From positions 1-64,000 of the forward strand of contig OY762962.1 of assembly GCA_963667195.1 (NCBI GenBank): a stretch of DNA of 64,000 nucleotides, in the 5' to 3' direction. The notes beneath the pieces were generated by a model. It saw only the letters and a program-made list of their open reading frames with translations. It was not told where the DNA came from and ran no database searches. This document shows positions 9,200 through 16,784 of the stretch, piece after piece. Within the stretch, counting starts at the first letter, position 1; every line of letters begins with the position of its first letter. The stretch is from UBA7703 sp963667195 (GTDB lineage Bacteria > Bacillota > Clostridia > Christensenellales > CAG-138). The translations under genes were made by a program, and so were the position numbers.

Positions 9200-9822
9200 A
9201 CGTAGCTCCGGATGAAGCTCCTGCGGTGAATCGGGCAGGGGCCAAATTTGCGGATCGCGGCGATGTGCTCCGCCGAACCGTATCCTTTGTTTCGGGCAAA
9301 GCCGTATTCGGGATAGAGCGCGTCCTGTTCGATCATATAGCGGTCGCGCTGCACCTTCGCGATGATGGAAGCGCATGCGATGCTGTAGCTCAGCGCGTCG
9401 CCGTGAATCAGCGGGTGCTGGCGGGCTGCGATATTGAGCCCCGTGAGTGCGTCGATCAGCACATCCGTCACCGGAATCGGCATTTTTGCAAACGCCTCCG
9501 CAAACGCGCGCTTGGTCGCTTCGAGAATGTTGATCTCGTCGATCACGTCGGGATACACCCACGCCGTGGCATATCCCAGCGCGGTTTCGGTCAGGATTGG
9601 ATACAGCGCTTCCCTGCGCTTTTCGCTGACCTGTTTGGAGTCGTTGACGTACGAAATCAGCGGCTCACACGGCATCGCGGCGCAACAGACGACGACGGGA
9701 CCTGCCAGCGGGCCACGTCCTACCTCATCCATGCCCGCGAGCACCACACCGCTCTGCTCCCAGAATGCGCGATCCGGCGATGAGAGTATCGCGAGTCGCT
9801 CCGCCTCCGGCAGGCGCGTCAT
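9196..9822 (-). CDS. rnhB: ribonuclease HII
   Basis: 208 residues. Cleaves RNA in RNA:DNA hybrids, including single ribonucleotides misincorporated in DNA. The signature AGMDEVGRGPLAGPVV carries the first catalytic acidic pair (D and E). The third aspartate is in VLIDALTG and the fourth in the YSIACASIIAKVQRD region. It overlaps rbgA by 4 nt upstream and yraN by 4 nt downstream, the gene order usual in Firmicutes. Confidence 0.96.
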   Translation of the reverse strand: MTRLPEAERLAILSSPDRAFWEQSGVVLAGMDEVGRGPLAGPVVVCCAAMPCEPLISYVNDSKQVSEKRREALYPILTETALGYATAWVYPDVIDEINILEATKRAFAEAFAKMPIPVTDVLIDALTGLNIAARQHPLIHGDALSYSIACASIIAKVQRDRYMIEQDALYPEYGFARNKGYGSAEHIAAIRKFGPCPIHRRSFIRSYV

Positions 9823-10673
9823 TGCGCGGCCTCCGGCAGCTCCAGCGTCACGCGCGCGACCTTTCCCGCGCGGAATTCATCCAGCACCACGTGCGAGGCG
9901 CGCTCTGTGTCCAGCTCGCCGCCGCGCAGCAGGAACCCGCGGCTCAGGCAAACCGCCTTGAGCAGGTCCTGCTTCGGGGTTTCCGCGGTGAGCTTGCTGT
10001 AGCGCTCCGTCACCTGCGCGGGAGAAATCGACTGCAATAAGGCCAGCATATCGAGCGCGAGCTCCTCGCTGTCCATGACTTCGTCCTTGATGGAGCCTAA
10101 GTATGCAAGGTGTTTGGCAAGCTCCTGATCCTCCAGCTTCGGCCAGAGCATGCCTGGCGTATCCATCAGCTCCAGATACGGCGTGATCTTCACCCACTGT
10201 TTGCCGCGGGTCACGCCGGGTTTGTCTCCAACCTCCGCGCGGTTTTGCCCCGCGATGCGGTTGATCAGCGTGCTCTTGCCAACGTTCGGAATGCCGACGA
10301 TCATCGCGCGGATGGTCTTGTTGATGCCCTTTGCCTTCAGCGTGTCCACTTTGGGTTTCGCCGCCTGCTCGATCAGGGAGACCGCAACTTTTTTCGCGGA
10401 GCCGCCCGTTGCGGAGATACCCGCGCATTCAATTCCGCGCTTGTTGAAGTGCGTAATCCAGCGCTTGGTGGCGTTGGAGTCCGCAAGGTCGCTCTTGTTG
10501 AGCAGCACCACGCGCGCTTTGCCCGCAAAGAGGTCGTCAAAGTCAGGATTGCGGGACGCCAGCGGCGCGCGCGCATCCAGAATTTCGACCACGACGTCGA
10601 TCATTTTGAGATTCTCTTGCAGCATACGCCGGGTCTTGGTCATGTGCCCGGGGTACCAGTTGATAGCAGGCAT
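9819..10673 (-). CDS. rbgA: ribosome biogenesis GTPase A
   Basis: Circularly permuted GTPase needed for late 50S subunit assembly. In the 284-residue protein the motif order is G4 (LNKSDLAD), then G1 (GIPNVGKST), then G3 (DTPG), diagnostic of the YlqF/RbgA family. The start MPAINWYPGHMTK at 10673 is the family consensus start and has GGAGGAA 8 nt upstream; the open frame extends to 10715 without support. It overlaps rnhB by 4 nt. The rplS terminator ends just upstream, so some transcription may come by readthrough. Confidence 0.96.
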   Translation of the reverse strand: MPAINWYPGHMTKTRRMLQENLKMIDVVVEILDARAPLASRNPDFDDLFAGKARVVLLNKSDLADSNATKRWITHFNKRGIECAGISATGGSAKKVAVSLIEQAAKPKVDTLKAKGINKTIRAMIVGIPNVGKSTLINRIAGQNRAEVGDKPGVTRGKQWVKITPYLELMDTPGMLWPKLEDQELAKHLAYLGSIKDEVMDSEELALDMLALLQSISPAQVTERYSKLTAETPKQDLLKAVCLSRGFLLRGGELDTERASHVVLDEFRAGKVARVTLELPEAAQ

Positions 10674-10695
10674 TGCGTTTTTCCTCCAAATATGG

Positions 10696-10730
10696 AAAAA
10701 CCCCTGATGCCGCATTGGGCAGAGGGGTTT
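10696..10730 (-). terminator. terminator after rplS
   Basis: AAACCCCT/AGGGGTTT hairpin followed by TTTTT on the minus strand, immediately before the rbgA ribosome-binding site. It would reduce, but perhaps not abolish, transcription into rbgA. Confidence 0.8.
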
Positions 10731-10747
10731 GATCCCGTGTAAATGAA

Positions 10748-11104
10748 TTAGTCTTTCTCTTCGATGCGCTCGCGGATCTTCGCGGCTTTACCGGAGAGGT
10801 CACGCAGATAGAACAGCTTCGCTCTGCGCACAACACCGTGACGGATCACTTCGATGCGGCCGATGCGCGGGCTGTTGTACGGGAAGGTTCTTTCCACGCC
10901 AACGCCGTAAGAGATGCGGCGGACGGTGAAGCTCTTGCGCACGCCGCCACCCTGAATCTTGATCACAACGCCCTCAAAGTTCTGGAGGCGCTCGCGGTTA
11001 CCTTCGATAACCTTCACGAATACGCGGACGGAGTCGCCAACCTCAAGGGCGGGCAGGTCGGTACGCAGTTGCTCTTTTTCGAGCTCGGAAATGATGTTCG
11101 ACAT
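10748..11104 (-). CDS. rplS: 50S ribosomal protein L19
   Basis: 118 residues; L19 lies at the 30S-50S interface. Typical sequence: LEVGDSVRVFVKVIEGNRERLQNFEGVVI and FTVRRISYGVGVERTFPYNSP. The ATG at 11104 is chosen because L19 starts near MSNIISELEKEQLR and AGGAGA lies about 10 nt upstream; the frame remains open to 11125. It has its own strong promoter and terminator, so it can be expressed separately from trmD-rimM and rbgA. Confidence 0.97.
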   Translation of the reverse strand: MSNIISELEKEQLRTDLPALEVGDSVRVFVKVIEGNRERLQNFEGVVIKIQGGGVRKSFTVRRISYGVGVERTFPYNSPRIGRIEVIRHGVVRRAKLFYLRDLSGKAAKIRERIEEKD

Positions 11105-11184
11105 TTTGAAATATTCTCCTTTCATTTTGCCAGGCGTTCATACTTCAAAAGCAGAACAGAGGACCGCCCGATGTCACAAACGCG

Positions 11185-11214
11185 ATTATATCACACCACA
11201 ATCGCGCATTGCAA
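11185..11214 (-). promoter_or_regulatory. rplS promoter (extended -10)
   Basis: TTGCAA (11209-11214), 18-bp spacer, TGATATAAT (TATAAT at 11185-11190) on the minus strand. It leaves a leader of about 75 nt before the rplS ATG, long enough for autoregulation, though no known leader fold was recognised. Confidence 0.8.
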
Positions 11215-11230
11215 GCCGTTTTTGCTGATT

Positions 11231-12109
11231 TTATGCGGGTTTTGTCTCGAGAGCAGGCTCCGTTTGTGCCTGCGGATGCTTCGCGTCGTACACATACCAA
11301 AGTGTGATGACGGCTACCACGATCACGCCGCCGACCAGCGAGAGATACCCCGGGTTCTCGCCCGCAAAGAGAAACACCCAAACGGGGTTTAGCAGCGGCT
11401 CTAGCACGGCAAGCAGCGAGCAAGTCAAGAGCGGCGCGTTCTTGATCGCGATGCTGTAGAGCACATACGCAAGTCCAATCTGGAAGACCCCGAGAATCAG
11501 GATGCCGACGATCGCTTGCGCGGTAAACGCGGGATGCGTCGCAAACAGCACCGGAAGGCCGATGAGTGCGGTGAGGAACTGTCCTTGCATGATGCCGCTT
11601 GCGCGCGTCTGGTCGGAAACGCCCTCGCTCGTGATGAACATGCCCGCAAAGAACACGCCGGAGATCACCGCGATGATGTCGCCAATGAGGTGGCCTTTGC
11701 CCATCTGACCGATGAAGCAAAGGGAAACGCCGAGAATCGTGAGCGGAACCACCGCAATATCGAGCGGGCGAAGTTTCTTTTTCTGCACAAACGCGATGTA
11801 TAGGAGCACATAGACCGGCGCGCAATACTGAATCACGATCGCGTTGGCGGAGGTGGTCAGCTTGTTTGCCGCGACAAATGTGCTGCAGACGCCCGCGAGC
11901 GCGAGCGCGATCTTGATCGTGTCCTTGTTGATCACGGGCTTGATGCCGCGGATGCGCAGATAGACATACATCACCAGCCCGCCGATCAGGCCGCGAAGGC
12001 CCGCGATGGCGAGCGGGTTCCAGGGAACAAGCTTGATGAAGATTCCGCCGATGCTCCATAGCAGCGCGGTGGCAATCATAGCGATTGTGCCTTTTGTGGT
12101 CTGTTTCAT
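11231..12109 (-). CDS. EamA/DMT family transporter
   Basis: 292-residue membrane protein with ten predicted helices arranged as two EamA repeats, the first beginning MIATALLWSIGGIFIKL. Substrates of this family include amino acids and metabolites and cannot be told here. It sits between trmD and rplS, an unusual insertion into an otherwise conserved block. The ATG at 12109 lacks a close Shine-Dalgarno: AAGGAG is 26 nt upstream with a perfect 7-bp hairpin in between (described separately). Confidence 0.92.
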   Translation of the reverse strand: MKQTTKGTIAMIATALLWSIGGIFIKLVPWNPLAIAGLRGLIGGLVMYVYLRIRGIKPVINKDTIKIALALAGVCSTFVAANKLTTSANAIVIQYCAPVYVLLYIAFVQKKKLRPLDIAVVPLTILGVSLCFIGQMGKGHLIGDIIAVISGVFFAGMFITSEGVSDQTRASGIMQGQFLTALIGLPVLFATHPAFTAQAIVGILILGVFQIGLAYVLYSIAIKNAPLLTCSLLAVLEPLLNPVWVFLFAGENPGYLSLVGGVIVVAVITLWYVYDAKHPQAQTEPALETKPA

Positions 12110-12116
12110 ACCCGTT

Positions 12117-12141
12117 ATCGCCGAAACCGGCGATTCTCCTT
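12117..12141 (-). promoter_or_regulatory. hairpin between Shine-Dalgarno and start of the EamA gene
   Basis: Minus strand: AAGGAG (12136-12141), one or two bases, the hairpin ATCGCCGGTTTCGGCGAT (12117-12134, 7-bp stem, 4-nt loop), then seven bases and the ATG at 12109. Folding the hairpin shortens the effective spacing to about 8 nt. Confidence 0.5.
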
Positions 12142-12195
12142 ATAAAAAGACAACCCCGAGGATTGCCGTTTCGTTCGATCCTGTTTTTTAGGGGA

Positions 12196-12915
12196 TTACA
12201 ACCAGGCGTCGTCGGGCGCTTCGATGATCTCGCCCTTGTCCGTCGTCTCGCTCAATAAGTCCGGTCGGTTCAGCGCGGTCTTGAGCCGCGCCTGCTCTTT
12301 TCGCCAGGCCTGAATCTTCGCGTGGTGCCCGTTGAGCAGGATTTCTGGCACATCCATGCCGCGAAAGCTCGCAGGGCGGGTGTACTGCGGATATTCGAGC
12401 AAGTCCTCCGAAAACGATTCGTCCGCCGCGCTCTCGTCGCTGCCCAGCACACCGGGAATGAGTCTGCTCACGCAATCGACCAGCACCATCGCGGGCAGCT
12501 CGCCGCCCGTGAGCACATAGTCGCCGACGGAGATTTCGTCGTCGATGATCTCCATCACGCGCTCATCCACGCCCTCATAGTGTCCGCAGAGCAGCACAAG
12601 CCGGTCTTCGCCGGAGAGCTCCTTGGCGATCTTTTGGTTGAGTGTTCGCCCGCGCGGCGTCATGAGAATGCGGTGTGCTTTGCCGCCTTCGAGAACGGCA
12701 TCCATGCAATCATAGATGGGTTGCGCCATCATCACAAGTCCCGCGCCGCCGCCAAACGGATAATCATCGGCCTTGCGGTGCTTGTTATCCGTGTAGTCGC
12801 GGATGTTGTGCACGCGGATGTCGAGAAGCCCGTTTGCCTGCGCGCGACCGAGCATGCTCGCGGAGAGCACGCCTTCGAACATCTCCGGAAAGAGCGTGAG
12901 GATGTCAATCCGCAA
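12196..12915 (-). CDS. trmD: tRNA (guanine37-N1)-methyltransferase
   Basis: 239-residue SPOUT methyltransferase that makes m1G37 next to the anticodon, preventing frameshifts. It starts with the family motif RIDILTLFPEMF and contains the knot region GHYEGVDERV and SVGDYVLTGGELPAMV, plus the C-terminal HTH-like region. The start is a TTG at 12915 with GGAGGAGG 9 nt upstream; it overlaps the end of rimM by 11 bp. An upstream in-frame start at 12972 would lie within rimM and adds non-conserved residues. Confidence 0.96.
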   Translation of the reverse strand: MRIDILTLFPEMFEGVLSASMLGRAQANGLLDIRVHNIRDYTDNKHRKADDYPFGGGAGLVMMAQPIYDCMDAVLEGGKAHRILMTPRGRTLNQKIAKELSGEDRLVLLCGHYEGVDERVMEIIDDEISVGDYVLTGGELPAMVLVDCVSRLIPGVLGSDESAADESFSEDLLEYPQYTRPASFRGMDVPEILLNGHHAKIQAWRKEQARLKTALNRPDLLSETTDKGEIIEAPDDAWL

Positions 12916-13426
12916 AGCAGCCGACCTCCTCCAGCACTTCCGCGTCAAGCACGATGCGCGCGTTCGCCACATCCACCTCGTGGAGCACGCGCTTGAGCGC
13001 GGGCACGAGCAGCTTGCCGCCGTCGACCTCGTAGACGTCGTTTGCGCCGGTCTCCAGCACGTCCGTGAGCTTTCCGTACGCCTTGCCGCTTGTGTCGGAT
13101 ACGTCGCAGCCGATGAGGTCGGCTACGAAATACGTGTCTTTCCGAAGCTTGACCGCGTTGTCCCGGTTCACGCAAAGATAGACGTTCTTGAGCGTCTCAG
13201 CCCGTTCGACCGTGTCGTAGCCTTCCAGATGCAGCAGCACCGCGTCCGGCAAAAAGCGTGCGCCCGTAACCGCAACAGGCGCATACGCGCCTGCCGTTGT
13301 TTCGAGATATGCCGTTTTAAGCTGGCGAAACCGGGCCGGATCGTCCGTCAGCGGGATGATTTTCACATCCCCGTGTACGCCGTGGGCGCGGACGATCTGG
13401 CCGACGCGCAGGTAGTCATTTCTCAA
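12905..13426 (-). CDS. rimM: ribosome maturation factor RimM
   Basis: 173 residues; binds S19 and assists 30S head assembly. The N-terminal barrel has VGQIVRAHGVHGDVKI, and the C-terminal PRC-barrel includes DLIGCDVSD and LLVPALKRVLHEVD. It lies between khpA and trmD in the standard order and overlaps trmD by 11 bp. No insertion or truncation was seen. Confidence 0.95.
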   Translation of the reverse strand: MRNDYLRVGQIVRAHGVHGDVKIIPLTDDPARFRQLKTAYLETTAGAYAPVAVTGARFLPDAVLLHLEGYDTVERAETLKNVYLCVNRDNAVKLRKDTYFVADLIGCDVSDTSGKAYGKLTDVLETGANDVYEVDGGKLLVPALKRVLHEVDVANARIVLDAEVLEEVGCFAD

Positions 13427-13466
13427 ATTCTTAACCCTGTTTGGCTGAGGTTGGTTGACGCGCCGA

Positions 13467-13697
13467 TTACTCGACGATATCGACCATGTATTTCTTGTCT
13501 TCGCGGACGCTCGCGGCCTTGACGACGGTGCGAATCGCCTTTGCGATGCGCCCCTGTCTGCCGATGACTTTCCCCATGTCGCCGGGTGCCACGGAGAGGG
13601 AGATCACGACCGTGTCCCCTTCCTCCCGCGACTCGACTTTGACGGAGTCCGGCTCATCGACGAGATTTCTCGCAATGAAGCGTACGAGTTCCTCCAT
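13467..13697 (-). CDS. khpA: KH-domain RNA-binding protein KhpA (YlqC)
   Basis: 76-residue single KH domain with the GxxG loop in KVIGRQGRIAKAIR. KhpA forms a dimer with KhpB in other Firmicutes and acts on RNA chaperoning and cell elongation. Three consecutive ATGs (13703, 13700, 13697) exist. The third, giving MEELVRFIARNLVD, is preferred because the AGGA site would be too close to the first. It sits 10 nt after rpsP. Confidence 0.92.
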   Translation of the reverse strand: MEELVRFIARNLVDEPDSVKVESREEGDTVVISLSVAPGDMGKVIGRQGRIAKAIRTVVKAASVREDKKYMVDIVE

Positions 13698-13707
13698 CAT
13701 CATTTCC

Positions 13708-13950
13708 TCACTCGATGGCGCCGCTCTTCTTCAGCAGCGCACGAACGGTATCCGTCGGCTGCGCGCCCTTCTTGATCCATTCGGCTGCGTGCTCGTTGTT
13801 CACGGTCAGCTCAACGGGGTTCGAGAGGGGGTTGTAGTAGCCGATTTCTTCGACAAATGCGCCATCGCGCGGCGCGCGGGAATCCGCAACCACGATACGG
13901 TAGAACGGGGCTTTCTTGGCGCCCATGCGGCGCAGTCTGATCTTCAGCAT
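13708..13950 (-). CDS. rpsP: 30S ribosomal protein S16
   Basis: 80 residues with the S16 start MLKIRLRRMGAKKAPFYRIVVADSR and the GYYNPLSNP motif. It has GGAGGAA 9 nt before the ATG. The gene lies in the ffh-rpsP-khpA-rimM-trmD order found across Firmicutes, 78 nt downstream of ffh. Confidence 0.97.
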   Translation of the reverse strand: MLKIRLRRMGAKKAPFYRIVVADSRAPRDGAFVEEIGYYNPLSNPVELTVNNEHAAEWIKKGAQPTDTVRALLKKSGAIE

Positions 13951-14028
13951 TGTATGCTTCCTCCAAATATTATGATGTTGTTTTTTATATCGAATACGTT
14001 AAAACGTGATTCGCTAAAGTAGTTGAGG

Positions 14029-15369
14029 TTAGAACCCGAACGGGAAGCCGCCACGCTTACCTTTACCTTTTTTCATTCTGCCGGACATCTGCTTCATGAG
14101 CTGACGCGAGGCGTTGAACTGGTTCATCAGGCGGTTAACCTCCTGCACGCTCGTGCCGCTGCCGCGCGCGATGCGCTTTCTGCGGCTGGCGGTGAGGATT
14201 TCGGGATCGTGCCGCTCGGCTTTCGTCATGCTCTGGATGATCGCTTTTGTGCGCGCCATCTGCTTTTCGTCGATCTGCGCGCCGGCAAGCTTGCTCGCAT
14301 CCATGCCGGGGATCATCTTGACGAGATCTTCCATGGAGCCGAGGTTTTTCATCTGCTCCATCTGCTCCAGATAATCGTCAAGCGTTATCGAGTTGGTCTT
14401 CATCTTCTCGGCCATCTCGAGCGCTTTCTTCTCGTCAAACGCGCTCTGCGCCTTTTCGATGAGGGTCAGCATGTCGCCCATGCCGAGAATGCGGCTCGCC
14501 ATCCGGTCGGGATGGAACGGCTCGATATCGGTCAGCTTTTCGCCGATGCCGGAGAACTTGATGGGCTTTCCCGTGACGGAGCGCACGGAGAGCGCGGCGC
14601 CGCCGCGCGTATCGCCGTCGAGCTTCGTCAGAATCACGCCCGTGAGCGCGATGGTCTCGTGAAAGCTCTTGGCCACATTGACCGCGTCCTGGCCGGTCAT
14701 GGCGTCCACGACGAGCAGGATTTCCGCGGGGTTGACCGCGTCGCGAATCTTCTTGAGCTCCTCCATCATGTCCGCATCGATGTGCAGTCGGCCCGCGGTA
14801 TCGACGATCACTACGTCGATGAACTTCCGCTTGGCTTCCGCAACCGCTTCCTTCGCGGTGAGCACGGGGTTTTGCGTGCCGTGTTCGTAGACGGGGATTT
14901 CGAGCTTTTCGCCGACGATCTGCAATTGCTGAATCGCGGCGGGACGATAGATATCGCAGGCGGTTAAGAGAACACTCTTGCCGTAGTTCTTTTTGATGTA
15001 GGCGCCGAGCTTGCCGCACATGGTCGTCTTGCCCGCACCCTGAAGGCCCGCCATGAGGATCACCGCGGGTTTCTGGTTGCCGAATTCCAGCTTTGCGTGT
15101 TCGCCGCCCATGAGCCGCGTGAGCTCTTCGTTGACAATCTTGATGACCTGCTGGCCGGGCGTGAGGCTTTCGAGCACCTCGCTGCCCACGGCGCGGTCGG
15201 TCACGGTCTTAACGAAGTCCTTGACGACCATGAAGTTGACGTCCGCTTCCAAAAGGGCGAGCTTGATCTCGCGCATGGCTTCCTTGACGTCCGCTTCATT
15301 GAGCTTGCCGCGCGAATTTAATCGCTTGAATACCGCCTGCAGTTTTTCAGAGACGCCTTCAAACGCCAT
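14029..15369 (-). CDS. ffh: signal recognition particle protein Ffh
   Basis: 446-residue SRP54 GTPase that targets nascent membrane proteins to FtsY and SecYEG. N domain, then G domain with Walker A GLQGAGKTTMCGKL, DTAGRLHID and TKLDGDTRGG, and a C-terminal methionine-rich M domain ending in a basic glycine tail. The ATG at 15369 follows GGAGGAAGA directly and gives the family start MAFEGVSEKLQAVFK; the longer frame to 15426 is inside ylxM. It overlaps ylxM by 11 bp. Confidence 0.97.
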   Translation of the reverse strand: MAFEGVSEKLQAVFKRLNSRGKLNEADVKEAMREIKLALLEADVNFMVVKDFVKTVTDRAVGSEVLESLTPGQQVIKIVNEELTRLMGGEHAKLEFGNQKPAVILMAGLQGAGKTTMCGKLGAYIKKNYGKSVLLTACDIYRPAAIQQLQIVGEKLEIPVYEHGTQNPVLTAKEAVAEAKRKFIDVVIVDTAGRLHIDADMMEELKKIRDAVNPAEILLVVDAMTGQDAVNVAKSFHETIALTGVILTKLDGDTRGGAALSVRSVTGKPIKFSGIGEKLTDIEPFHPDRMASRILGMGDMLTLIEKAQSAFDEKKALEMAEKMKTNSITLDDYLEQMEQMKNLGSMEDLVKMIPGMDASKLAGAQIDEKQMARTKAIIQSMTKAERHDPEILTASRRKRIARGSGTSVQEVNRLMNQFNASRQLMKQMSGRMKKGKGKRGGFPFGF

Positions 15370-15694
15370 CTTCTTCCTCCGAAACCAGCTCGCGGATTTG
15401 CCGGAGCAGGTCTTTTTGCGTATCACTCAGCGGTGTTTGGTCGAGTCGATCGAGCAGCAGCCGCAGTTTTTCGTTGTCTTCTATCAGGTTGAGCTTGGCT
15501 TCCATGTTGCGCAGTTCGTTTTCCGCGGTGAGGATTGCGTCCCGCACCGCTTGCCGTGAAATGCCCTCGCGCTCCGCAATTTCACCCAGCGAGCAGTCCT
15601 CGTAGGCATATTGGCGCACAAGCGAACGCTGGCGCTCGGTTAAAAAAGCGCCGTACCAGTCCATGAGTTGTCCAAGTTCGACCAAACGATTCAT
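15359..15694 (-). CDS. ylxM: YlxM/p13 family SRP-associated HTH protein (UPF0122)
   Basis: 111 residues resembling a sigma-70 region 4 helix-turn-helix: LTERQRSLVRQYAYEDCSLGEIAEREGISRQAV. The family is usually encoded just before ffh and in streptococci modulates SRP-FtsY activity. The gene overlaps ffh by 11 bp. It has a strong promoter and a hairpin directly before its ribosome-binding site. Confidence 0.92.
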   Translation of the reverse strand: MNRLVELGQLMDWYGAFLTERQRSLVRQYAYEDCSLGEIAEREGISRQAVRDAILTAENELRNMEAKLNLIEDNEKLRLLLDRLDQTPLSDTQKDLLRQIRELVSEEEDGV

Positions 15695-15704
15695 CGTATC
15701 ACCT

Positions 15705-15724
15705 GTAAAGCTAAAAAGCTTTAC
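15705..15724 (-). promoter_or_regulatory. hairpin next to the ylxM ribosome-binding site
   Basis: Minus strand GTAAAGCTTTTTAGCTTTAC: a 7-bp stem ending one base before the AGGTG site, whose ATG follows 5 nt later. It may modulate translation initiation of ylxM-ffh or protect the 5' end of the mRNA. Confidence 0.55.
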
Positions 15725-15733
15725 GCCTTACTT

Positions 15734-15761
15734 ATTATACGAGGCGTGGTGATTTTGTCAA
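15734..15761 (-). promoter_or_regulatory. sigma-A promoter for ylxM-ffh
   Basis: Perfect TTGACA (15756-15761), 16-bp spacer, perfect TATAAT (15734-15739) on the minus strand, 40 nt before the ylxM ATG. Confidence 0.88.
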
Positions 15762-15842
15762 GCGAAATGTTATGTTTTAACAGTTTGATCGCATTTCCCG
15801 CGAACTTGCGGGCGCATTCTCGGTTTTCATTATTTTTCGCGG

Positions 15843-16760
15843 TCAATCCGCGTCGTTTGCCAGCAGCGCCTGCGCGAAAAGCTCCGCGTCAAACGCCTGC
15901 AGGTCGTCGATACCTTCGCCGACGCCGACGAACCGAACCGGTACCTTCAGCGTCTCGCAGATGGAGATGACCACGCCGCCCTTTGCCGTGCCGTCGAGCT
16001 TGGTGAGGATCACCCCGTCGAGCTCGCAGACCTCCGCGAACGCGCGCGCCTGCGCAACGGCGTTTTGCCCCGTCACCGCGTCCAGCACCAACAGTGTTTC
16101 GCAGGGCGTCTCCGGCAGCTCGCGCGAGATCACGCGGCGAATCTTGCCGAGTTCGCTCATGAGGTTTGCTTTGTTGTGGAGTCTGCCCGCCGTGTCGCAC
16201 AGCAGCAGATCGCATCCCTTCGCCTTATAGGAGGCAATCGCGTCAAACACCACCGCCGCGGGGTCCGCACCTTCGTTATGTCGCACCATCGCGACGTTCG
16301 CGCGCTTGGCCCACTCGCCGAGCTGCTCCGCCGCAGCCGCGCGGAAGGTGTCCGCCGCCGCGAGCATAACTTTTCTGCCCTGCTCACGATAGCTGTTGGC
16401 AAGCTTGCCGATGCTGGTTGTCTTGCCCACGCCGTTGACGCCGACGATGAGCACGACAGCCGCGCCTGCGTCCGCCGAAAACGGCTTCTTCGTGGTGACA
16501 GCCTTGGCGATCAAGCCGGCGAGCTCGTTTCTCGCGCTCGCGCGATCCGAAATTCTCTTTTCCTTGATGGCGGCTTGCAGGTCGTCAAGCAGCCGTTCCG
16601 TGACGGCGGCGCCCGCGTCCGCGAGGATCAGCGCTTCTTCGAGCTCTTCATAAAACGCCTCGTTGATGCCGTCCTTAGAGGCGAAGAGCCGTGCGAGCAG
16701 ACCCGTGCGGGTCTTGCCGAGGCCTGTTTTCCATTTTTGGAAGAGTGGTTTCTTTTCCAT
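15843..16760 (-). CDS. ftsY: SRP receptor FtsY
   Basis: 305-residue SRP-receptor GTPase. The acidic A domain is essentially absent, as is common in Gram-positives. The NG domain has Walker A GVNGVGKTTSIGKLA, LLCDTAGRLHNK and TKLDGTAKGG. The ATG at 16760 (MEKKPLFQKWK) is chosen; a TTG at 16772 is an alternative, and neither has a strong Shine-Dalgarno. It lies 24 bp after smc, so coupled or readthrough translation is likely. Confidence 0.96.
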   Translation of the reverse strand: MEKKPLFQKWKTGLGKTRTGLLARLFASKDGINEAFYEELEEALILADAGAAVTERLLDDLQAAIKEKRISDRASARNELAGLIAKAVTTKKPFSADAGAAVVLIVGVNGVGKTTSIGKLANSYREQGRKVMLAAADTFRAAAAEQLGEWAKRANVAMVRHNEGADPAAVVFDAIASYKAKGCDLLLCDTAGRLHNKANLMSELGKIRRVISRELPETPCETLLVLDAVTGQNAVAQARAFAEVCELDGVILTKLDGTAKGGVVISICETLKVPVRFVGVGEGIDDLQAFDAELFAQALLANDAD

Positions 16761-16784
16761 ATTACTACCCAATCGTCAGATAAA

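Noticed and set aside
11145..12059. 304-codon alternative frame overlapping the EamA gene
   Set aside because: Shifted frame with Arg/His-rich composition; the EamA frame has proper membrane helices.
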